Positions 1-7,649 of a stretch of 42,630 nt of DNA are shown here, piece by piece. Under the pieces are notes generated by a model. It had not been told where the DNA came from and ran no database searches. It saw nothing but the letters and a program-made list of their open reading frames with translations. The position numbers were made by a program, and so were the translations under genes. This DNA comes from Bacteroidia bacterium (GTDB lineage Bacteria > Bacteroidota > Bacteroidia > J057): positions 1 to 42,630 of the forward strand of contig JAUIGE010000049.1 of NCBI GenBank assembly GCA_030430205.1. Reading direction: 5' to 3'. How positions within the stretch are numbered: the stretch's first letter is position 1; each line of letters starts with the position of its first letter.

Positions 1-2
1 TT

Positions 3-70
3 CGAGGAGAAATCTCCTGAGTTATTGATAATCAAGCTTTTAATACATGGGGTCAGGAGATTTCTCCTCG
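3..70. repeat. REP-like inverted repeat (18-bp arms)
   Basis: Positions 3-20 (CGAGGAGAAATCTCCTGA) and 53-70 are perfect reverse complements separated by a 32-nt loop. The sequence continues to about position 90 with a CAAAGCCTCGTCGAAATGAC tail. From general knowledge, GTCATTTCGACGAGG...GAGAAATCTC motifs are a common dispersed intergenic repeat in Bacteroidota genomes, and I take this to be one copy. It may be cut by the window edge. Confidence 0.8.
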
Positions 71-90
71 CAAAGCCTCGTCGAAATGAC

Positions 91-409
91 AAACTACTTG
101 AAACAAACTGATGGTTTATTTTATCGCTATCCCTAAAAAAGAATACAAAGAAAAGAATGGAAGAAGATTTATGCTGATTGTTATGAAAAAATTATGTTTG
201 GACCTTAAAGAGGCTACATATTTGTGACGGGGCCATTTCTTAGAACATAAAAAATCATACAGATCTGTGTAAATCAGCGTCAACTCTTCCTCTTCAAATT
301 GGAGATAAGATATTTTTGAAACAACCCCAAACCAGGCGCTAACAAGTTTAAACGGTATTAAAACAACTGCCCAGCAGCACCCATCCATACACATGTAAAA
401 TACAAAAAA
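91..409. other. Gene-free stretch upstream of the DUF2200 gene
   Basis: No convincing coding region is seen here. An open frame on the minus strand (116-523) has a Phe/Cys-rich, low-plausibility product and lies largely antisense to the DUF2200 gene, so I do not call it. The phrase at about 260-280 (ATCTGTGTAAATCAGCGT) resembles phrases that recur in intergenic DNA of environmental Bacteroidota. No clear promoter was found. Confidence 0.4.
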
Positions 410-802
410 ATGAAAATTACACCGGAACACAACGAAAGAATTGCAAAAATGAAATTTGCATCCGTTTACCCTCACTACCTGACCAAAGTAGAAAAGAAAG
501 GAAGAACAAAGGAAGAACTGCACCAGGTTATAGAGTGGTTAACAGGGTTTGATGAAAAAAAATTACAAGAATTAATGGATGAAAAAGCAACATTTGAGAC
601 CTTCTTTCAGCTGGCAGAGTTGCATCCCAATGCTCACCTGATTAAAGGAGTAATATGCGGGTACCGAATTGAGGAAATAGATAATCCGCTAACCCAACAA
701 GCAAGATATTTAGACAAATTAGTAGATGAATTAGCCAAAGGACGAAAAATGGAGAAGATCTTACGTGAAGAAAAAGCAAGCGCCCCAAAAGGTAAGGAAT
801 AG
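410..802 (+). CDS. DUF2200 domain-containing protein
   Basis: This 130-residue protein begins MKITPEHNERIAKMKFASVY and matches the DUF2200 family along its whole length. The family hallmarks seen are an N-terminal KxxFASVYPHYLxKVEKKGR stretch, the HQVIEWLTGFDEKKLQ segment, and NPLTQQxRYLDKLVDELAKGRKMEKILR near the C-terminus. It is a small soluble, highly charged protein with no signal peptide or membrane segment. The function of the family is unknown; the N-terminal part reads like a small helical nucleic-acid or protein-binding module, but that is only a guess. It stands alone, followed by a REP-like repeat element rather than by a co-directional operon partner. Confidence 0.9.
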   Translation: MKITPEHNERIAKMKFASVYPHYLTKVEKKGRTKEELHQVIEWLTGFDEKKLQELMDEKATFETFFQLAELHPNAHLIKGVICGYRIEEIDNPLTQQARYLDKLVDELAKGRKMEKILREEKASAPKGKE

Positions 803-864
803 CGATAAAGGAAACTATCAGTTTGATTCAAGGAAATTGTCATTACTACGGCCTGCCCTGAACC

Positions 865-971
865 CGGTCAAACCCCTCCTGTTCAGTCTTTTAATGGAAG
901 CAGCAGTAAAAGCATCGGCCAACACAGCGTAGGGTCAGATTATAATCTGACCCTACAGGGCGGTTCATACC
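865..971. repeat. 107-bp direct repeat, copy 1, with palindrome
   Basis: This copy is nearly identical (two mismatches in 107 bp) to 1984-2090. It contains a perfect 28-bp palindrome at 929-956, half-site GTAGGGTCAGATTA. The two copies bracket two orphan small genes. The element fills most of the 803-1099 spacer, where nothing else was recognised. It could be a REP/MITE-like element. A frame through it is open (beginning near 842 and ending with a stop near 1037) but has no start codon of its own, so a decayed coding fragment is also possible. Confidence 0.9.
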
Positions 972-1099
972 AGGATGGCTCCATCCATACCCGACACCCA
1001 CAAAATGCTTTTCCAGCTGGCAATTTTTGTAGATATTAGTGCTTCATAGCCTAGCCTTATGCCAGAACTCATGCTATTTATTATACTCAATTAAAAAAA

Positions 1100-1516
1100 A
1101 TGGAACAAGTTGAGACCACAATTGCCAGCACCTACTGTTCGAGTTACTCTAGAGTAACTTGTAGGGGCAAAATAGAGGTCTCCTTTGAAGCTAAAGGCGA
1201 ATGTGGCATGGACGGACCAACACAAGGCACTCTATCAATCGTTGGGTTTTGTACCGTTAATCAAGCATTTGGTCCTGTAATTTATAATGCGGGCACGAAT
1301 GAATTGGGTTTCGTCACTTGGTATCCTGTTGACGGAGGTGCAAGAAATAGAATTCATATCATGAACATCAACTCACAAAAAAAAGACACTTTTGATGTTG
1401 ATTTTGGAGCCTACTTAATCACATTTCTCAGTGAGGATCTTATTGTGCTAACGGACTCGTATGACAATAAAACGAGGTCGGTAAAAAGAATACAACATAG
1501 CCAACACCCTTTATGA
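1100..1516 (+). CDS. Hypothetical protein between direct repeats
   Basis: This 138-residue protein is not recognised. It has no obvious signal peptide. The N-terminal third is Cys-containing (TYCSSYSRVTCRG, then GECGMD and GFCTVN), followed by beta-rich text with WYPVDGG and NRIHIMNIN segments that would suit a small beta-sandwich or propeller blade. The start is an ATG preceded by an A-rich tract. It is 13 bp upstream of the next small gene and both lie between two copies of a 107-bp repeat, so the pair looks like an accessory cassette. A role such as an immunity or phage-defence accessory protein is conceivable from context only; nothing in the sequence proves it. Confidence 0.6.
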   Translation: MEQVETTIASTYCSSYSRVTCRGKIEVSFEAKGECGMDGPTQGTLSIVGFCTVNQAFGPVIYNAGTNELGFVTWYPVDGGARNRIHIMNINSQKKDTFDVDFGAYLITFLSEDLIVLTDSYDNKTRSVKRIQHSQHPL

Positions 1517-1529
1517 GCATTATAAAATA

Positions 1530-1976
1530 ATGAACAATTCAATAAATAACGGAGGAAAAACCCATGTGAAATATGATCATTTTCACTACCCAAGAGTGAT
1601 AGAACTTCATTGCCCAAAATGTAATGCTCAAGCACTCGCATCAAACAAAGATGCACCTCCTGGAATTGAACATTTTATTGAAATAGCCGAATTCGAAAAA
1701 TGCTGGAATATCAAATGCTTGACTTGCGATTTTCGAACAACAAAAAAGTGGGAGGAAATGAAAATTTTTAAATTGTGGTTGAAAAGAGAGATAAGGGATG
1801 TTGAATTTTGGGCGTGGAATAGAAATCACTTACACATGATTTTGAAGAGGTTAAAAAATGAAAATTTAGAATCCGATAGGTGGAGTTTTTTTGAAACTTA
1901 TATTCCCGGTATTTGGCTCACACAACTGCGTGGAAAAAGAGAATTAAAAAAAATTGAACACTTAATGATAAAATAA
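1530..1976 (+). CDS. Hypothetical zinc-ribbon-like protein
   Basis: This 148-residue protein contains two spaced cysteine pairs, CPKC at about residue 28 and CLTC at about residue 63, which would form a zinc ribbon of the CxxC-x(~30)-CxxC type. The C-terminal half is rich in Trp, Lys and Arg (FWAWNRNHLHMILKRLKNENLESDRWSFF is split by charged helices). No signal peptide or membrane segment is seen. The family is not recognised. It starts 13 bp after the preceding orphan gene, probably co-transcribed, and ends 8 bp before the second copy of the 107-bp repeat. A nucleic-acid-binding or protein-interaction role is only suggested by the ribbon. Confidence 0.6.
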   Translation: MNNSINNGGKTHVKYDHFHYPRVIELHCPKCNAQALASNKDAPPGIEHFIEIAEFEKCWNIKCLTCDFRTTKKWEEMKIFKLWLKREIRDVEFWAWNRNHLHMILKRLKNENLESDRWSFFETYIPGIWLTQLRGKRELKKIEHLMIK

Positions 1977-1983
1977 CTTACCT

Positions 1984-2090
1984 CGGTCAAACCCCTTCTG
2001 TTCAGTCTTTTAATGGAAGCAGCAGTAAAAGCATCGGCCAACACAGTGTAGGGTCAGATTATAATCTGACCCTACAGGGCGGTTCATACC
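1984..2090. repeat. 107-bp direct repeat, copy 2, with palindrome
   Basis: This is the second copy of the element at 865-971, in the same orientation. Its perfect 28-bp palindrome lies at 2048-2075. Compared with copy 1 there is one C/T change near the left end and one C/T change just before the palindrome. It ends 23 bp upstream of the dioxygenase start codon, so it forms most of that gene's upstream region. Confidence 0.9.
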
Positions 2091-2113
2091 CTACACCTAC
2101 AAATTAATGAAAA

Positions 2114-2998
2114 ATGAACAGGAAACAATTTCTAAAATCACTGGCAGTGTTGCCATTAGCAGGAGCAGGCATGAAACTACATGAATTGAGTAAAATGGCA
2201 GAATCTTTGGGCAGCACGGCCAAAATGCCGGTACTGTTTTTGGGCCATGGCAGCCCGATGAATGCCATTGAAGAAAATGAATTTGTCGCAGGATTTCGAA
2301 ATATAGCTAAGCAATTAGAAAAACCCCAGGCAATCCTCTGTATTTCGGCACATTGGGAAACGAAGGGTACTTTTGTAACCGCTATGGAAAGGCCCAGAAC
2401 GATTCACGATTTTGGCGGTTTTCCTCAGGAATTGTTTCAGGTACAATACCCTGCTTTGGGAAGTCCTGAATTGGCGAAAGAAACAAAACGCCTTATTACC
2501 AAAACAGAAATCGGTTTAGATGATAAATGGGGACTGGACCACGGTGCGTGGAGTGTCATTAAGCATCTGTATCCGGAAGCAGATGTTCCTGTGATCCAAA
2601 TGAGTTTGGATTATACCCAATCACCCCGATTTCATTATGAATTGGCAAAAGAGTTGGCCTCACTTCGCCAGAAAGGAGTTCTGATAGTGGGTAGTGGAAA
2701 TATGGTGCATAACCTCGGAAAGGTGGCCTGGAATAAATTAAATGAAGTTGATTATGCCTTTGATTGGGCGAAAGAAGCCAGTGAAAAGATGAAGGGATTC
2801 ATAGCCAAAGGAGACCACCAAGCCCTTATCAATTATGCCTCACAAGGCAGGGCATTTGAGCTTGCGATTCCCACTCCTGAGCATTACCTCCCTTTGCTAT
2901 ATGCCTTAGCGCTAAAAGGACAAAAGGAAGAAGTGACTTTGTTTAATGATAAAGCCATTGGAGGCTCATTGACGATGACTTCATTGAAAATCGCATAA
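2114..2998 (+). CDS. ygiD: 4,5-DOPA dioxygenase extradiol-like protein (YgiD/LigB family)
   Basis: This 294-residue protein belongs to the LigB-type class III extradiol dioxygenases. Residues from about 38 read MPVLFLGHGSPMNAI with the metal-binding His of GHGSP. ILCISAHW carries a second conserved His, and GLDHGAWSVIKHLYP and GSGNMVHNL are further family signatures. Members open catechol-type rings such as 4,5-DOPA in vitro; the natural substrate of bacterial YgiD is uncertain. The N-terminus (MNRKQFLKSLAVLPLAGAGM) looks like an export or lipoprotein-type leader lacking the twin Arg, a common form in Bacteroidota homologues. It is directly abutted by the downstream methyltransferase. Confidence 0.9.
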   Translation: MNRKQFLKSLAVLPLAGAGMKLHELSKMAESLGSTAKMPVLFLGHGSPMNAIEENEFVAGFRNIAKQLEKPQAILCISAHWETKGTFVTAMERPRTIHDFGGFPQELFQVQYPALGSPELAKETKRLITKTEIGLDDKWGLDHGAWSVIKHLYPEADVPVIQMSLDYTQSPRFHYELAKELASLRQKGVLIVGSGNMVHNLGKVAWNKLNEVDYAFDWAKEASEKMKGFIAKGDHQALINYASQGRAFELAIPTPEHYLPLLYALALKGQKEEVTLFNDKAIGGSLTMTSLKIA

Positions 2999-3682
2999 AT
3001 GAGCGGATTCTTCACTGAATTCAAAAAAGACAGAGAGAAGATGAATAACCAGCATATAGTCATAAAATATTACGACAAATTTTCAAGGGTATATGATTGG
3101 GTCTCCCCAAAAAGATATTATCATAAACCAAGAGAATTTGCTATTACAGAAATGAACCTAAATAAAGGCCAAACCATCCTCAATATTCCTTGTGGGACGG
3201 GTCAAAATTTTGAATACTTTCAAAAGTATATGGCAAATACAGGAAGAATAGTTGGAATTGATTTGTCAGAAGGGATGCTGCTACAAGCAACCGAAAAAGT
3301 AAAAAAGAATCTCTGGGATAATATCGAATTATTCAAAGGAGACGCAACGCAAATAAATTCAGAATGGATCGATAAAGAAATAGAAAGAGAATTGAAGTTC
3401 GATTCAATTTTATGTGATTTAGGTTTGTCGGGATTTCCAAAGTGGGAGATGATAATTGATAATCTTCTTTCCCTATTAAGGCCAAATGGAAAATTGGTAA
3501 TTATGGATTGGTTTATTGAAAAGCGAAGTATCAGAGGAGAATTTATAAAATGGATTGGAAAAGGAGAGGTAAATAGGCCACTTTGGCAATACATGGAAAA
3601 TAAAGTGGCCCATTTTACCTTAGATAATTCATTTAAAGGAGGAGACATGTTTGTTGCATCGGGAAATAAGAAGCCCTTTTAG
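2999..3682 (+). CDS. Class I SAM-dependent methyltransferase
   Basis: This 227-residue protein shows a Rossmann-fold methyltransferase motif I (LNIPCGTGQNFEYF, about residues 60-73), an acidic motif II region (GRIVGIDLSEGML), and a later GKLVIMDWFIEK strand. The UbiE-like N-terminus IKYYDKFSRVYDW suggests a small-molecule substrate. The ATG at 2999 abuts the stop of the upstream dioxygenase, which suggests translational coupling. A second ATG at 3041 follows a purine-rich AGAGAGAAG and would give an N-terminus starting right at the conserved region, so the true start could be there. The substrate cannot be told from sequence. Confidence 0.85.
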   Translation: MSGFFTEFKKDREKMNNQHIVIKYYDKFSRVYDWVSPKRYYHKPREFAITEMNLNKGQTILNIPCGTGQNFEYFQKYMANTGRIVGIDLSEGMLLQATEKVKKNLWDNIELFKGDATQINSEWIDKEIERELKFDSILCDLGLSGFPKWEMIIDNLLSLLRPNGKLVIMDWFIEKRSIRGEFIKWIGKGEVNRPLWQYMENKVAHFTLDNSFKGGDMFVASGNKKPF

Positions 3683-3691
3683 CCCATCCCC

Positions 3692-5362
3692 TTACTCCAG
3701 AACAATCATCATAGAGACCTGGCTATCTTTTCCTCCATTCAGAACCAGGTAGTACAAACCCTGGAGATGGTCTTCAAACTGGATTTCCAGTTGATTTGTC
3801 CCTGCCGGATAATAGCCCAAATTCAGGCTCTCCTGGGCAGAATGGCCCATGAGGTCAAACAACTGCGCATGTATTTCCGCGCCTTTAGCCAACTTGATGG
3901 CTGCATGGAGGGACATGCCATCAGGCAAAGGGTTGGGATAAGGGAGTTGTGCGACTGAAATCTCGTCATCAGAGAGGGCGGTGGTGCCGGGCAGACCGAG
4001 ATAAAATGGCTCACGTCCATATACGGGATCGCTTGCAGCGAAATATAGCCGGTTATTGAATTCGAAGAAATTTCCGGGATTGGATCCACCTGCCCCGGGA
4101 ACATGATCGCTGATCAACTGCGTGCCCGCTGCTGTGCCGTCGCTTACAAAGAGTTCGAAAATAAACTCACCATCAGCATGCACGCTGTCAGCACCAGCGA
4201 AATACACCAGCGAATCATTCCACACATAAAAGCTTTCGCCGGGTAGCCCCGTACCAAAAACTCCATCCTTCACACCCGGGTAAAGGTCGATGATCATCTG
4301 TGTCCCTGCCAGCGTTCCATCCGATCTCCACAGTTCACGTCCGTTATCCTTTTCTGCATGGAAGATGACTTCCCCATTTCCAAAGGGCATCAGCGCCCGT
4401 GGAAAAATATCATCATTTGGTATATCAATGTGCGTGGGATTGCCTACATGGTTATAGACCATTAACTCAAAACCAGCAGGGGCACCTGCATCCGCGACAT
4501 AATAAAGGGTACCATCAGAATCTACAAACTGACTGGGCCAGCTGGAATCCGTGGTTCCTCTTTCTCCAATAATCTCAATATTTCCCTGCTGCCCATTGGT
4601 TCTCCTTACTTCAAATCCTGTATCTGTACCCAGCCCAGAGAAGTAAATATATCCTCCGGAAGCGGTAAATCCGGATGGACTTCCATCGGCCGTGCCATCG
4701 TTGAGATCGGCTATCATATAGGTTCCTGCGGCCGTGCCATCGCTACGCCAGGCTTCTACCCCATGTGTAGCAGTAAAACCCGCAAAGTAAGCCACATCAT
4801 CTATGACAGCCAATTCTCCGGCATACCCGCTTGCCGTACCGGTTGCAATATCTGCAACCATGTAGGTTCCGGCTACCGTTCCATTGCTACGCCAAAGCTC
4901 AAAGCCTTCATTGGGCGTATGTCCCGAAAAGAAGAACAGGCTATCGCCAGCTACGATATCTTCAATGCCTAAAGATAGCCCACCTGGAGTGAGGTCGAAG
5001 AAAAACTGAGTGCCGGCTACTGTGCCATCCGAAACATAGAGGGAAGTACAACTATCAGCACCCAATACAGGTAGACAGCCTCCAAAATAAGCCTTATTCC
5101 CAAAACGGATAATATCAGTATCCAGCAGATAACTGCCCAAACCGATGGTTCCGGCCTCCGTGCCATCACTGGCAAACAGAAACTGACTCTGTAGCAGGCT
5201 CATACCCTCAAAAATGAACAATTCATTGGAAACCGCCGACCAATTGTGTGGGGAGGAACCCGAGCCGGGTGCCAGGTCTTCCACATTTTTTAACAGGGTC
5301 TGCCCACTCAGATTGGCAGTGAACATAAATAGGACAAAGTAGGTCAATAGGTTGGATTTCAT
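3692..5362 (-). CDS. Secreted ELWxxDGT-repeat protein with T9SS sorting domain
   Basis: This 556-residue protein starts with a signal peptide (MKSNLLTYFVLFMFTANLSG). Its body carries about seven ELWxxDGTxxGT-type units, for example ELWRSDGTLAGTQMI, EAWRSDGTAAGTYMI and ELFVSDGTAAGTQLI, roughly 45-65 residues apart; one unit is degenerate (EVRRTNGQQGN). Such repeats are expected to form a beta-propeller. From about residue 480 it has a type A T9SS C-terminal domain with the PYPNPL motif and a final YYLVLNGG segment, so it should be exported through the type IX system and attached to or released from the cell surface. The ligand is unknown. It is monocistronic and convergent with the methyltransferase (9 bp between stops). 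Confidence 0.9.
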   Translation of the reverse strand: MKSNLLTYFVLFMFTANLSGQTLLKNVEDLAPGSGSSPHNWSAVSNELFIFEGMSLLQSQFLFASDGTEAGTIGLGSYLLDTDIIRFGNKAYFGGCLPVLGADSCTSLYVSDGTVAGTQFFFDLTPGGLSLGIEDIVAGDSLFFFSGHTPNEGFELWRSNGTVAGTYMVADIATGTASGYAGELAVIDDVAYFAGFTATHGVEAWRSDGTAAGTYMIADLNDGTADGSPSGFTASGGYIYFSGLGTDTGFEVRRTNGQQGNIEIIGERGTTDSSWPSQFVDSDGTLYYVADAGAPAGFELMVYNHVGNPTHIDIPNDDIFPRALMPFGNGEVIFHAEKDNGRELWRSDGTLAGTQMIIDLYPGVKDGVFGTGLPGESFYVWNDSLVYFAGADSVHADGEFIFELFVSDGTAAGTQLISDHVPGAGGSNPGNFFEFNNRLYFAASDPVYGREPFYLGLPGTTALSDDEISVAQLPYPNPLPDGMSLHAAIKLAKGAEIHAQLFDLMGHSAQESLNLGYYPAGTNQLEIQFEDHLQGLYYLVLNGGKDSQVSMMIVLE

Positions 5363-5561
5363 GGATTTTGATTGTTAAGATTTCAAAAACAGTATAGGTT
5401 GGTACAATACTATTGGAAATCGGATTAGCAATCCATGACCCATATGGGTAATTTTTTATACCTTTAAACTACTCAGGAGCGCATGTTTACATAAATCCAC
5501 TCCCACACAGCTGGGGTTGGTAACACCTATTCAGAAACACTGAAAATAATATTTCGGAATA

Positions 5562-5936
5562 ATGGAAATGAAAGATGGCAAACAGGCAGTTTATTTCAAG
5601 ACCAGAGAAGGGTGGCGAAATTGGTTGAGCGAAAATTGTGAAACAGAAAAATCTGTCTGGTTAATTCTTCATAAAAAGAAAAGCCAAACAGAATGTGTAA
5701 ATCTAATTGAAGCAACTGAAGAAGCTGTATGCTTTGGTTGGATTGACAGCTTGTGCAAAAGGCGAAATGAGGAAAGTTATTATTTGACTTTTACCCCTCG
5801 AAATCCCAAAAGAAGTAATTGGAGTAAAAGCAATATTGAACGTGCCGAACGAATGATTGAGCAGGGATTAATGACCCAACACGGACTGAAATTTATAGAA
5901 ATCGCAAAAGAAAAAGGGAAGTGGTTAAAAGAATAA
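5562..5936 (+). pseudogene. YdeI/OmpD-associated family protein, C-terminally short
   Basis: This 124-residue product matches the N-terminal two thirds of YdeI-like proteins: WLSENCETEKSVWLILHKKK, EAVCFGWIDSLCKR and TPRNPKRSNWSKSNIERAERM. Family members are usually about 180-200 residues and continue with a helical DUF1905/OmdA-type C-terminus, which is missing. The frame stops at 5936 shortly after GLKFIEIAKEKGKWLKE, and no continuation is seen in other frames before the next gene. It is therefore probably a truncated, possibly still expressed, gene. Two in-frame ATGs (5562, 5568) can start it. The natural function of the family is not established. Confidence 0.7.
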
Positions 5937-5970
5937 TTTCAGAAAATTCATTTCCAACCTAAAAATACTT

Positions 5971-6402
5971 ATGGATACATATTTCGAATCAGCAAAGAGT
6001 CTCGTCCTGGGAATTTTTTTATGGGGAATTCTATTATCAAGCTTAGGGCTGGGATTCTACTCTATACCCAAAGATGCCTCTATAAATGAATTCATTTTGC
6101 TTGGCAGCATCTCATTTATTGTAATACTTTTTGTTGGAGTAATATGGTTCAGAACAGGCTACCTGGTTTCCAGGGACCTTATCATTGTTAAGATTGGTCC
6201 GGTAATCATCTCAAAAATCAAAATTTCCAGGATCTCTAAAATAGAAAGGTCAAATAGCTTGCTCGCTTCGCCAGCCAATTCGCTTAATAGATTGGCAATC
6301 AAATCTGGCCAAACAGTTTTGGGGCAAATATCCCCAAAGGATGAAGAATCATTCCTTCAGTTGATAACTGAAATGAATCCAAAAATTCATATCGATCTTT
6401 AG
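5971..6402 (+). CDS. PH-domain membrane protein (YyaB-like, bPH_4 type)
   Basis: This 143-residue protein has two N-terminal membrane segments (about residues 10-31 and 40-61) followed by a small beta-rich domain. The end of that domain reads SLLASPANSLNRLAIKSG...ISPKDEESFLQLI...NPKIHID, the signature of the bacterial PH domain group formerly DUF1200 (YyaB-like). The fold is expected on the cytoplasmic side. The function is unknown. It lies 34 bp after the truncated YdeI-like gene and is convergent with rfbB. Base composition is AT-rich like its upstream neighbour, unlike the rfbB side. Confidence 0.75.
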   Translation: MDTYFESAKSLVLGIFLWGILLSSLGLGFYSIPKDASINEFILLGSISFIVILFVGVIWFRTGYLVSRDLIIVKIGPVIISKIKISRISKIERSNSLLASPANSLNRLAIKSGQTVLGQISPKDEESFLQLITEMNPKIHIDL

Positions 6403-6434
6403 GAACGATAAAGAAACTCCTCAGGAAGATATCA

Positions 6435-7496
6435 TCAACTCCCCAATCGCTCCCCATACTGCGCCGCGTAGTATTTCTGGTAATCCCCGGATTGCACGCG
6501 GCTAACCCATGCCTGATTGGCGAGGTACCAATCAATCGTCTTTTCAAGACCTTCTTCAAATTGCAGGCTGGGTTCCCAGCCGAGTTCGTTTTCGAGCTTG
6601 GTAGGGTCTATGGCGTAGCGCAGGTCGTGACCGGCACGGTCGGTGACATAGGTGATGAGCTTTTCGGCGCTGCCCTCAGGCCGATTCAATTTCTGATCCA
6701 TGATGCGACACATCACCCGGATGAGGTCAATATTGCGCCATTCGTTTTTGCCGCCTATATTATAGGTTTCGCCATTTTTTCCTTTGTGAAAAATGACGTC
6801 TATAGCCCGGGCGTGGTCTACCACCCACAGCCAGTCGCGCACATTGATGCCTTGCCCATAAACCGGTAGCGGTTTTTCGTTGACGATATTGGAGATGAAA
6901 AGCGGGATGAGCTTTTCGGGAAATTGGAAGGAGCCGTAATTGTTGGAACAATTGCTGATCACAAAGGGCAATTTGTAGGTATTGCCGTAGGCGCGCACGA
7001 AGTGATCGGAGCTGGCTTTGGAAGCCGAATAGGGGCTTTGTGGATCGTAGGGCGTTGTTTCCAAAAAGAATTCCCCATCATATACAGAACCATAGACTTC
7101 GTCGGTGGAGACGTGGTAAAAGCGCACATCGTCGCGTCCTTTCCACTGGCTTTTGGCCACATTCAGCAAGGTCACCGTCCCTATCACATTGGTAGTTACA
7201 AACTCCAGGGGGTTGCTAATCGAGCGATCAACATGGCTCTCGGCAGCCAGATGAATGACGCTGTCGATCTGGTATTTTTCAAAAATAGCCTGGACAGCCG
7301 CCGCATCGCAGATATCTGCTTTGACAAAAGTGTAATTGGGTTTATCTTCTACATCTTTCAGGTTCTCCAGATTGCCTGCATAGGTCAGCAGGTCCATATT
7401 GATGATGTGATAGTCAGGGTAGCTCTGGAGCATGTGGCGCACAAGGTGGGAGCCTATAAATCCGGCACCGCCGGTAATCAGGATATTTTTTTGCAT
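6435..7496 (-). CDS. rfbB: dTDP-glucose 4,6-dehydratase
   Basis: This 353-residue enzyme converts dTDP-glucose to dTDP-4-keto-6-deoxyglucose in deoxysugar (for example dTDP-rhamnose) synthesis for surface polysaccharide. The extended SDR features are clear: NAD-binding GGAGFIG at residues 9-15, the catalytic TDE of STDEVYGS at 131-133, and YSASK (Tyr156, Lys160). HLAAESHVDRSI and NCSNNYGxxQFPEKLIP are RfbB-specific signatures. Length is normal for the family. No rfbA, rfbC or rfbD lies nearby, so the pathway partners must be elsewhere. It is divergent from the SprB-repeat protein gene. Confidence 0.96.
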   Translation of the reverse strand: MQKNILITGGAGFIGSHLVRHMLQSYPDYHIINMDLLTYAGNLENLKDVEDKPNYTFVKADICDAAAVQAIFEKYQIDSVIHLAAESHVDRSISNPLEFVTTNVIGTVTLLNVAKSQWKGRDDVRFYHVSTDEVYGSVYDGEFFLETTPYDPQSPYSASKASSDHFVRAYGNTYKLPFVISNCSNNYGSFQFPEKLIPLFISNIVNEKPLPVYGQGINVRDWLWVVDHARAIDVIFHKGKNGETYNIGGKNEWRNIDLIRVMCRIMDQKLNRPEGSAEKLITYVTDRAGHDLRYAIDPTKLENELGWEPSLQFEEGLEKTIDWYLANQAWVSRVQSGDYQKYYAAQYGERLGS

Positions 7497-7649
7497 GTAT
7501 TTTTCTTTGGTCTTCTTCCAAGCAAAAATAGGGCAATTTTTCAGAAATATATGTGAAGGAGGTGTTAAGTTGTGAATCCTGTAATTTATGCCTAATTTGA
7601 TTTTACTCGAAAAGCTACACTTTACTTACTTAACAAACTTTCCTTTCTT

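Noticed and set aside
116-523. Minus-strand open frame at the left edge
   Set aside because: Phe/Cys-rich product with no family, overlapping the DUF2200 gene antisense for about a quarter of its length; no promoter.
865-2090. 107-bp repeats as integron attC sites
   Set aside because: The palindrome is perfect and no GTTRRRY-type core was found; no integrase gene is in the window.
5438-5449. ACCCATATGGGT palindrome followed by T-run as a terminator
   Set aside because: The stem has no loop and lies upstream of two divergent genes, so a terminator is unlikely; it may be a protein site but nothing supports that.
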